Below, in pieces: positions 7,188 through 12,389 of a stretch of DNA of 12,389 nt. Every line of letters starts with the position of its first letter. Positions within the stretch are counted from its first letter, which is position 1. This DNA is from TTA-H9 sp002071415 (GTDB taxonomy: Bacteria > Bacteroidota > Bacteroidia > Bacteroidales > TTA-H9). The stretch is taken from contig DAONSX010000063.1 of assembly GCA_035411425.1 (NCBI GenBank), positions 1 to 12,389 of the forward strand, written 5' to 3'. The position numbers were made by a program, and so were the translations under genes. The notes below the pieces were generated by a model, which worked only from the letters and a program-made list of their open reading frames with translations, was not told the origin of the DNA and ran no database searches.

Positions 7188-7916
7188 TTAGCCGGAACTC
7201 TCCTCATCGGTATTTTTTCTTTTGTAAATATATTTTATCATGATTTCTTCGGCTTTCTCGGCTTCTTTATCGAGATTTTGGGATGGTGTATTTTGTTTGG
7301 TTTCTTCATTATCCTCATCGTCTTCATCGGGTTCGAGTTCCCAGCTATATAATGGCCTTTGTGGCCCTTCCTTGCGGTAATATATAGCCAGTATGGAACC
7401 TGTAATCGTGCCCGCCAGATGTGATTCCCAGCTAATAGCCCGGCCTGGAATAAAATCGGGAAAAATGCCCCAGATCATTCCTCCATAAAAAAAGACTATA
7501 AGAAGTGAAATGGCCAGCAAGCGTGGGTTCTTTCTTACCATTCCGCTCAAGACATGAAATGCCATTAAGGCATACACCACTCCGCTTGCTCCAATGTGAT
7601 AAGCCGGACGTGCCCCTAACCAAACCAGTATACCCGTCATGATCCATGAAAAACCTAAAATCTCATAGGCAATATCCTTGTAAAAATAAAACAAGAGTAT
7701 GGTCAGTACAAAAAAGGGAATAATGTTGGAATACAAATGGTTGGCATTTTCATGGATAAAAGGAGCCAGAACGATACCTAAAAGTCCTTTGGCGCTTAAG
7801 GGATAAATTCCCAGATGAATTAACGAGATTTTACTTGAATTCGAAAATATAAGGAAAGCCGTCATCAATATTGTAATGAATAGGGCAGGGAAGATGCTGG
7901 GAAACCACTTTTTCAT
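7188..7916 (-). CDS. Rhomboid family intramembrane serine protease
   Basis: The 242-residue protein has six membrane segments and the rhomboid signature in order: HENANHLYSN (55-64, the HxxxxHLxxN motif of the second segment), the catalytic GASG (109-112, Ser111) within HIGASGVVYAL, and the catalytic histidine in SWESHLAG (162-169, His166). Rhomboids cut membrane proteins inside or near the bilayer. After the last segment (about 181) comes a cytoplasmic tail of about 55 residues that is strongly acidic at first (EPDEDDEDNEE, 195-205) and then mixed charge (KEAEKAEE, KYIYKRK); it looks disordered and is not part of the core fold. ATG overlaps the stop of the transporter gene by 1 nt (TAATG), so the two are translationally coupled. 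Substrate unknown; the coupled carrier is an obvious candidate but this is not shown. Confidence 0.95.
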   Translation of the reverse strand: MKKWFPSIFPALFITILMTAFLIFSNSSKISLIHLGIYPLSAKGLLGIVLAPFIHENANHLYSNIIPFFVLTILLFYFYKDIAYEILGFSWIMTGILVWLGARPAYHIGASGVVYALMAFHVLSGMVRKNPRLLAISLLIVFFYGGMIWGIFPDFIPGRAISWESHLAGTITGSILAIYYRKEGPQRPLYSWELEPDEDDEDNEETKQNTPSQNLDKEAEKAEEIMIKYIYKRKNTDEESSG

Positions 7917-9370
7917 TATTGTAGAATTTTCTTTTGCCTTATGAAAAACCTATCATACATAAGCAAGGCTAAAAACGAAACCAAACCAATAGATGAAAAT
8001 AATATCCAGATACGACCGGGATGATAAGTTTGCCAAAGGTAAGAAGTAAGGCATGATGAGTCGAGATGAAGCAATGATGAGGCTTCGGAGTAGAAATGGT
8101 TTAGGGTATAAGTAGGAGAGATATCTGGCATGACGATTCCTCTGGAAAGTAAATCGTTACGTAGTAGAGTGGACTTATCGGCAATTTTTGCAAATATAGA
8201 GCCCGAAATGAAGCCAGCTACAATATGGCCGCCGGCAAGTGGCAGATAACTGTATCCCATATAGAGAGCTGTTTTATCAGGTGGGGCTATTTTCCCAACA
8301 TATTCCTGAATTTTTGGAGAAGTAGCCATCTCACCCAAACTAAAGATCAATATACTAAAAAAAAGATAAATCGGATTATTAAAGGCAAACATCAAGGCAA
8401 TTCCTATTGTTGCCATCATTATACCATTGGTCATCGCCCTGAGAGGCGAAAACCGGCTTACCAGGCTCGAAACCAGAAGTTGGAATATCACGATATAGAA
8501 TGCATCGATATTGGTAAGAATTTCAGGGGCTATGGTCCTTTGCGATGTTCCTGCAATATGCGCCAAAGCAGGCCAGAAATTTTCGATTGCATCATATAGA
8601 ATTTTTGTATCCATCCATTGATCGATGAAAATGGGTAAAGTGTAAAACAGCTGCAAATACATTGCCCAAAAGCCTACCATAATTATTAAGAAAAGCATTA
8701 GTTTGAAATCTGCCAGAACCGTTACCGTATTCTTGATGATGTTCTTGATAGATACAAGTATAGGAGTATGCTGTTTTTTATTAATTGGTTCCTTGTAGAA
8801 AAAGAATAATAGGATAAAATTGATGCAAATAATGGCCGATGAAAGATAGAAGACGAATTTCCAATCGAGTATGCGAAGTTTGCTAGCAAAGATGGGGCCC
8901 AAAAAGGCACCGATATTTACGATCATATAAAAAATTCCAAATCCGATAGATGAGGTCTGATCATTGGTTGTATGCGAAACAGTCGCCGTTATGATAGGTT
9001 TGAATAGAGCTGCTCCTACCGAGAGATAAAGGAAAAGAACATAGAATGACCAATAACTTCTAACGTGAGCCAGACTGAAATATCCAGTGCTTAGAATGAT
9101 AAAAGCTATAGTAAGAACTTTTTTATAGCCATACCTGTCGGCAATCGCTCCGGTGATGATAGGTAGCAGATATAACAAAAAGGTCACAGTACCCATCAAA
9201 CTCCCTTTTTGTTCCTGACTGAATCCTAAGGCACCCGTATCGGTCGAACCTGTCAGATAGAGGGCTAAAACCATATAAATACCATACCATGCCCAACGTT
9301 CGAACAATTCCATGACATTGGCTGCCCAGAAAGTTGATGGAAATTGCCGAAATATTTTTCCCTTGCCCAT
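7916..9370 (-). CDS. POT/PTR family MFS transporter (peptide transporter-like)
   Basis: The 484-residue protein has about twelve or more membrane segments and POT (proton-dependent oligopeptide transporter) motifs: ELFERWAWYGI (21-31, the ExxER proton-coupling motif with E21, E24, R25), an MFS loop motif GAIADRYGYKK (74-84), GAALFKPIITATV (119-131) and FYMIVNIGAFLGP (147-159). In the C-terminal half LFYTLPIFIDQW (241-252) and LGEMATSPKIQEYVGK (345-360) also fit the family. POT members import di- and tripeptides, and some carry nitrate or other solutes, so the substrate is inferred. Two loops are long (about 250-290 and 395-450), the latter between the last segments. Upstream AGAAGGG, 8 nt before the ATG, is a good Shine-Dalgarno-like site but lies inside a hairpin (9379-9402). 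The gene follows the small lipoprotein gene by 42 nt and overlaps rhomboid by 1 nt. Confidence 0.9.
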   Translation of the reverse strand: MGKGKIFRQFPSTFWAANVMELFERWAWYGIYMVLALYLTGSTDTGALGFSQEQKGSLMGTVTFLLYLLPIITGAIADRYGYKKVLTIAFIILSTGYFSLAHVRSYWSFYVLFLYLSVGAALFKPIITATVSHTTNDQTSSIGFGIFYMIVNIGAFLGPIFASKLRILDWKFVFYLSSAIICINFILLFFFYKEPINKKQHTPILVSIKNIIKNTVTVLADFKLMLFLIIMVGFWAMYLQLFYTLPIFIDQWMDTKILYDAIENFWPALAHIAGTSQRTIAPEILTNIDAFYIVIFQLLVSSLVSRFSPLRAMTNGIMMATIGIALMFAFNNPIYLFFSILIFSLGEMATSPKIQEYVGKIAPPDKTALYMGYSYLPLAGGHIVAGFISGSIFAKIADKSTLLRNDLLSRGIVMPDISPTYTLNHFYSEASSLLHLDSSCLTSYLWQTYHPGRIWILFSSIGLVSFLALLMYDRFFIRQKKILQ

Positions 9371-9378
9371 CTTTTTTA

Positions 9379-9402
9379 CCCTTCTTTAGCTGATAAAGAG
9401 GG
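9379..9402 (-). promoter_or_regulatory. Hairpin masking the ribosome binding site of the transporter gene
   Basis: On the minus strand CCCTCTTTA pairs with TAAAGAAGGG around the loop TCAGC, giving nine pairs with one bulged A. The 3' arm contains AGAAGGG, placed 8 nt before the ATG at 9370, so folding would hide the ribosome binding site. No T-run follows on the minus strand, so it is not a terminator for the upstream lipoprotein gene. Possible role: lowering translation of the carrier or making it depend on ribosomes arriving from upstream. Confidence 0.4.
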
Positions 9403-9412
9403 TTTTACGTAT

Positions 9413-9820
9413 CTATTGCAGAACGTAAGAGACTTTAATCCGGTTTGTATCGCATACCGATGGCCCCGGACAACTGTCAACATCTCTCACCACTTGCTGA
9501 CCATTTACATAGATACTGATTTCGAACATGGCGCTATCCCTTACCGTAAATGCCTCAAAATATAAATGGTCGAATGTTTTTCCTTTCAACTCCCTCGACC
9601 ATTCGTTGATGGAGTCATAATACTCTGCCACAATATTGTCGAATTTTGGATTGAAATAGCGTATATAGAAATTGCATTTCTTTTTGAGATGATTCTTGAT
9701 TTCATATTTTACCTGATATTGATTTACAGGCCTTTGAACTGTTTCATCTTCACAGGATGTTATACTGAATATCAAAATGGTTGCCAAAAAGAGAATAAAA
9801 CCGGAATGTTTGAGTTTCAT
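9413..9820 (-). CDS. Small lipoprotein of unknown function, possibly MmpS-like fold
   Basis: The 135-residue protein has a lipoprotein signal with lipobox SITSC (19-23), lipidated Cys23, followed by EDE. The mature part of about 112 residues alternates polar and hydrophobic residues like a beta-sandwich: YQVKYEIKN (35-43), a middle W-containing strand, DHLYFEAF and ISIYVNGQQV. The order VKYEI ... L ... YFEA ... ISIYVNG resembles MmpS-like small periplasmic beta proteins of Bacteroidetes, but this is a pattern impression, not a firm assignment. Two further cysteines near the end (DSCPGPSVCD) may form a disulfide, which would fit a thiol-disulfide protein in the same run. The gene lies between a TPR protein and a peptide-type carrier, with a perfect -7 promoter element just upstream. 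Confidence 0.75.
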   Translation of the reverse strand: MKLKHSGFILFLATILIFSITSCEDETVQRPVNQYQVKYEIKNHLKKKCNFYIRYFNPKFDNIVAEYYDSINEWSRELKGKTFDHLYFEAFTVRDSAMFEISIYVNGQQVVRDVDSCPGPSVCDTNRIKVSYVLQ

Positions 9821-9842
9821 AGTTGAAATAGGTTTGCAGCTA

Positions 9843-9850
9843 CAAAAATA
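9843..9850 (-). promoter_or_regulatory. Perfect Bacteroidetes -7 element before the small lipoprotein gene
   Basis: TATTTTTG on the minus strand matches TAnnTTTG exactly, 22 nt before the ATG at 9820, in a 51-nt gap. No TTTG is found at the expected -33 distance, which lowers confidence. If real, it allows the lipoprotein-transporter-rhomboid set to be transcribed apart from the genes upstream. Confidence 0.33.
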
Positions 9851-9871
9851 GAAAAGGTTTTGAATATGTAA

Positions 9872-11245
9872 TCATTTGGCCGACGTATTCGAATTGTCTT
9901 TCTTTGTTTTCTTCCTCAACGAAAGAAGTATTTTAGGTAAATAAATCATTCCTGCCCATAAGATAGTTAGGGCAAAGACAAGCGTAACGAGTAATTTTAG
10001 AGGGCTAAGCTGTGAATTTTTCGATATACGATGCAAGATATTCTTATTGTTTGATTTTGCTTCATATACAAATGATGTATCGGGCAATGTGGTATCTATT
10101 GTCAGCTTGCTCCATTCCTTTGCGTAAAGGTCGATATAAAGCTCGCAGCTGTCGTACATCGAAATGGCCGAATAAAACATGGCCAGATGTTTATAGGCAT
10201 CTATCATTTCGGGCAGTGCTCCTATTTCTTTCGCAATGTCGAGGCTTTGCAGAAAATAGTTGCGTGCTTTCTCGGGTTGATTCATCAATAAAAGATTTTT
10301 TCCGATCAGAGTAAAGATTTGTGCCGAAGTTTTTTTCCGTTCGGTGGGATTATTTAGTTTTTGTGCCGAAAATAAAATTCTGTTGGCAAGTTCCGGCTGG
10401 TTCAGCAAAAGCATCAGTTTAGCCTTTGCTAATAAGCATTCTATTTGTAACTCATTATCTTCCAGTTCTTCGGAGGTTCGAGCGGCTATAGTCAGATATC
10501 TTTCTGCCGAATCGGCTTCTGATTTTTCGATCATACAGAGGCCAAGATTGATGTTTGCAATAGCTTGTGCATACTCATCTCCATATTGTTTTGCTATAGA
10601 TAATGCTTTCCTGAAATAAGGAATAGCAGAATCAGGGTTTGAAGATTCCAGGCGAAGCAGACCAAAATTACCGATGGAATTTCCAATTACTTCTAGATGA
10701 TGGACGGATTTGCCTATATCATAGGCTTTTTGAAAATAAGCGCGTGCCCGTTGAAAATCTCCTTTATGTAGATAGAGTGTTCCCAGATTATTTATTGTAA
10801 AGGCCATTCCTATACTATCATGGCTGTTTCTGTCGTAAACCAGCGAAGTAGTATAATAATAATGTGCCTGATTCAAATTTCCCAGATCCTGTTCCACTAA
10901 GGCAAGATTGGTAAAAACACTGGCGAGCCCTGTCGATGAGTTTTCTTCGTTATAGATTTCCAACGATTGATTGAGAAAATCGCGTGCTTTATTATAATCT
11001 CCACGATAATAATATTGTACCCCTAAACATTCAAGAGCAACGGCTTCATTATGTTTTTCTCCATGTTTTTGGGCCAATTTTCTGGCGTTTTCTGCTAGCG
11101 ACAGAGCCAGCTCCCGATGGCTGTTAGAAACTGCAAAATACTCATCGAGCAAACTATCGATCTTCATAGAAACTTTATTTTGAGCCTCGAGAGATTCTGA
11201 AATACTGAACAGAAGCAGAATAGCTATGATTTTTCCAATCTTCAT
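9872..11245 (-). CDS. Exported TPR protein with C-terminal membrane anchor
   Basis: The 457-residue protein has a signal peptide (1-22, hydrophobic 5-18, ending EAQ), then a helical array of TPRs of about 40 residues each, the long spacing seen in TPR_12-type sensor domains: about 67-100, 107-140, 147-180, 187-220, 225-258, 265-297, 307-340 and 347-377. A membrane segment at about 417-440 is followed by a short basic tail (LRKKTKKD). This is the layout of the periplasmic sensor half of Bacteroidetes TPR histidine kinases or TPR-LuxR proteins, but no kinase, HTH or coiled-coil output domain follows, and the sequence downstream of the stop gives no sign of a lost domain by frameshift. It is therefore probably an anchored scaffold or a sensor that works through a partner. 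The gene starts 27 nt after the helix-hairpin-helix gene and is likely in the same operon. Confidence 0.85.
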   Translation of the reverse strand: MKIGKIIAILLLFSISESLEAQNKVSMKIDSLLDEYFAVSNSHRELALSLAENARKLAQKHGEKHNEAVALECLGVQYYYRGDYNKARDFLNQSLEIYNEENSSTGLASVFTNLALVEQDLGNLNQAHYYYTTSLVYDRNSHDSIGMAFTINNLGTLYLHKGDFQRARAYFQKAYDIGKSVHHLEVIGNSIGNFGLLRLESSNPDSAIPYFRKALSIAKQYGDEYAQAIANINLGLCMIEKSEADSAERYLTIAARTSEELEDNELQIECLLAKAKLMLLLNQPELANRILFSAQKLNNPTERKKTSAQIFTLIGKNLLLMNQPEKARNYFLQSLDIAKEIGALPEMIDAYKHLAMFYSAISMYDSCELYIDLYAKEWSKLTIDTTLPDTSFVYEAKSNNKNILHRISKNSQLSPLKLLVTLVFALTILWAGMIYLPKILLSLRKKTKKDNSNTSAK

Positions 11246-11272
11246 TTATTTTTTATTGGCAAAATTTATTTC

Positions 11273-12208
11273 TTATTGAACAGGGATATATTCGGGGTTA
11301 ATTTCGAAATAAGGTCGTATGCGATAATATAAATCGTCATATATTAAATTGATTTGGCGTAATTCATTTACATTTCTAAAACCATTATTCTTGTCGCGAT
11401 AATTTACTATGGCTTTTGCGAGATAATATTCCATATAGGGATGCCGGAGTATATCTTTGAAAGAAGCATGATTTAGGTCGATGCGTCTGATATATGCAGT
11501 ATCTATACGCACGAAGGGTTTAATTTTAGATAGGCGATTAGTATCCATACCATAAACCTCGAGCAATTGTTCTGCATTGACGAAACCTCCCAGCCTTTGG
11601 CGATATTTAATGATTCTTCGGGCATAAACCGGCCCAATTCCAGGTAATTCCTGCAAAAGCAAACTGTCAGCCATATTGATTTCAATTACAGGAATATTTT
11701 TCGAAACATCTTTTCCCTTTTCAAACTGAGGTTTTAAACTCTCGGCATGTTTTTCAGGCTGGGCTGGAATACGGATATATGACTTCAATCGTTCGTAATC
11801 TTCTGCATCGAGATTATATATTCGGGCGAAGTCATCGGGTTTGTAAAATTTACCACCTGAATTACGATATTTCATGATGGTCTGGATTGTCCACATAGGT
11901 AGCCCAAGCTTCTTAAAACCTTCTTCATCTAATGTATTGGGATTGAACTCGAAAGGTTTTGTTGTTTTTTTATAAGATTTTGTTTTTGATGTTTCTTTTG
12001 CGAGGTCTTTAGGAAATGAGGATTCGATCGAATCCTTTGTGAATGAACTTTGGTCGTAGTAGATGACTTCGGGTTTCGAATATTTAATAAGAGAATATCT
12101 GACAATAAGAAGAATTCCGATGAGCAGGAGTAAAACCGCCACCCCTCTTTGCTCTCGACGTGAAAAGGTAAAATATTTCTTGAAAAATCGCGACAATTTT
12201 CTTTTCAT
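11273..12208 (-). CDS. Membrane-anchored helix-hairpin-helix protein (ComEA-like)
   Basis: With ATG at 12208 the product is 311 residues. A strongly basic N-terminus (KRKLSRFFKKYF, RREQR) precedes one membrane segment at about 23-40, which by the positive-inside rule puts the rest in the periplasm. After a Ser/Lys-rich linker come three helix-hairpin-helix modules, each with the form N-x-A/L...I-x-x-YR...GGF/NGF...L: about 88-147, 176-235 and 242-303. The second is the most canonical (LPGIGPVYARRIIKYR, 188-203). HhH pairs bind DNA backbone without sequence preference; ComEA uses them to pull in DNA during transformation. Here the family role is likely DNA binding at the envelope, but no other competence gene is in view. 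An in-frame TTG at 12214 is a poorer start. The gene lies about 125 nt downstream of the rRNA operon terminator. Confidence 0.88.
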   Translation of the reverse strand: MKRKLSRFFKKYFTFSRREQRGVAVLLLLIGILLIVRYSLIKYSKPEVIYYDQSSFTKDSIESSFPKDLAKETSKTKSYKKTTKPFEFNPNTLDEEGFKKLGLPMWTIQTIMKYRNSGGKFYKPDDFARIYNLDAEDYERLKSYIRIPAQPEKHAESLKPQFEKGKDVSKNIPVIEINMADSLLLQELPGIGPVYARRIIKYRQRLGGFVNAEQLLEVYGMDTNRLSKIKPFVRIDTAYIRRIDLNHASFKDILRHPYMEYYLAKAIVNYRDKNNGFRNVNELRQINLIYDDLYYRIRPYFEINPEYIPVQ

Positions 12209-12334
12209 TGTCAATCTCTGTTTTCTTCGTTTCTATCGGTCTTGTTTGCTATGTAGTTTTTTATTGCCAACCGCTAAAATAGTGTATTTATATTAATTCA
12301 GATTGAGGGATTAATGATATGATGTTAAGGATAT

Positions 12335-12363
12335 AAAAAAAGCCAGGCGTATTATGCCTGGCT
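12335..12363 (-). terminator. Intrinsic terminator of the rRNA operon
   Basis: Read on the minus strand, AGCCAGGC (12363-12356) pairs perfectly with GCCTGGCT (12348-12341) around a 7-nt loop, ATAATAC, and is followed by an unbroken T-run (12341-12335). It lies a few bases after the 3' end of the 5S gene, so it is the rRNA operon terminator. Confidence 0.93.
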
Positions 12364-12370
12364 ATGATAT

Positions 12371-12389
12371 ATTGGCGGCGGCCTACTTT
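12371..12389 (-). rRNA. rrf: 5S ribosomal RNA, 3' end only (partial)
   Basis: The last 19 bases, read on the minus strand, are AAAGTAGGCCGCCGCCAAT. This is the conserved 3' end of Bacteroidetes 5S rRNA (compare ...GAGAGTAGGTCGCCGCC...), where the last bases pair with the 5' end of the molecule. The rest of the gene and presumably 16S and 23S lie beyond the right edge. The exact 3' end may differ by a few bases. The terminator at 12335-12363 supports the call. Confidence 0.85.

Noticed and set aside
7023..7352. Hydrophobic 109-codon plus-strand frame across the TlpA-rhomboid gap
   Set aside because: It is antisense to the rhomboid tail and the TlpA signal peptide; its F/I-rich sequence is what the reverse of acidic and Lys codons gives.
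8225..8599. Open frame of 124 codons on the plus strand inside the transporter gene
   Set aside because: It is antisense to conserved POT motifs, has no recognisable domain and has an odd composition rich in His, Cys and Arg.
9379..9402. Same hairpin read as a plus-strand terminator followed by TTTTAC
   Set aside because: No plus-strand gene ends here, and the T-run is only four bases.
9566..9826. Plus-strand frame of 86 codons opposite the small lipoprotein
   Set aside because: The minus-strand frame has a signal peptide and lipobox; the plus frame is a Phe/Ile-rich shadow.
12209..12214. TTG at 12214 as start of the HhH gene (adds Met-Thr)
   Set aside because: ATG at 12208 is in frame, only two codons later, and gives a normal basic N-terminus before the membrane segment.
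12063..12296. Plus-strand frame of 77 codons opposite the HhH gene start
   Set aside because: Mostly antisense to the basic and membrane segments of the HhH protein, with no ribosome binding site or domain.
1..12389. CRISPR arrays, transposases, att sites, tRNAs, tandem repeats
   Set aside because: Reading both strands showed no repeated spacer pattern, no transposase or integrase motif, no cloverleaf and no direct repeats worth naming.

Overview
The window looks like chromosomal DNA of a member of the Bacteroidetes (Bacteroidota), probably Bacteroidales or a close relative; the genus cannot be read from it. The reasons are the gene families (a DUF4369-type TlpA lipoprotein thioredoxin, a Bacteroidetes-type RsmA with an NFPY motif, many TPR proteins with signal peptides, a POT-like MFS carrier), the low-GC coding sequence, and promoter-like sites that match the Bacteroidetes pattern TTTG / TAnnTTTG instead of the E. 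coli sigma70 pattern.

Left part, plus strand. Positions 2-172 hold a short open frame that begins exactly like chorismate synthase (AroC) and then decays, so it is probably an aroC remnant. A Bacteroidetes-type promoter lies at its end and appears to drive a run of four genes: a secreted TPR protein (182-2026), the 16S rRNA dimethyltransferase rsmA (2004-2798, overlapping the TPR gene by 23 nt), a large multi-pass membrane protein with a GT-C/TMTC-like glycosyltransferase core and C-terminal TPRs (2837-4864), and a CPBP (Abi/CAAX-like) membrane metalloprotease (4867-5802, only 2 nt downstream).

Middle. A 208-nt gap (5803-6010) separates two convergent gene runs. It is the longest stretch without a confident gene. 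It holds an AT-rich hairpin and a possible frameshifted small reading frame on the minus strand.

Right part, minus strand. Read in the direction of transcription the order is: membrane-anchored helix-hairpin-helix (ComEA-like) protein (12208-11273), TPR protein with a C-terminal membrane anchor (11245-9872), small lipoprotein (9820-9413), POT-family peptide transporter-like carrier (9370-7916), rhomboid protease (7916-7188, overlapping the carrier by 1 nt) and TlpA-like thioredoxin lipoprotein (7114-6011). Gaps are 27, 51, 42, -1 and 73 nt, so much of this may be cotranscribed, with possible internal promoters before the lipoprotein and the TlpA gene. A hairpin covers the Shine-Dalgarno-like sequence of the transporter gene.

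Right edge. The last 19 bases are the 3' end of a minus-strand 5S rRNA gene, followed in its direction by a textbook intrinsic terminator. An rRNA operon therefore lies just outside the window and reads toward it.

How the genes work together: apart from rsmA, every confident protein is predicted to be exported or membrane-bound (two intramembrane proteases, a thiol-disulfide lipoprotein, a peptide-type carrier, a membrane glycosyltransferase, TPR scaffolds). The theme is envelope maintenance and processing. No CRISPR array, insertion sequence, phage gene or tRNA was seen. The most unusual items are the aroC remnant, the glycosyltransferase-protease pair, the masked ribosome binding site and the possible broken gene in the convergent gap. 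I did not find a clearly new multi-gene system.
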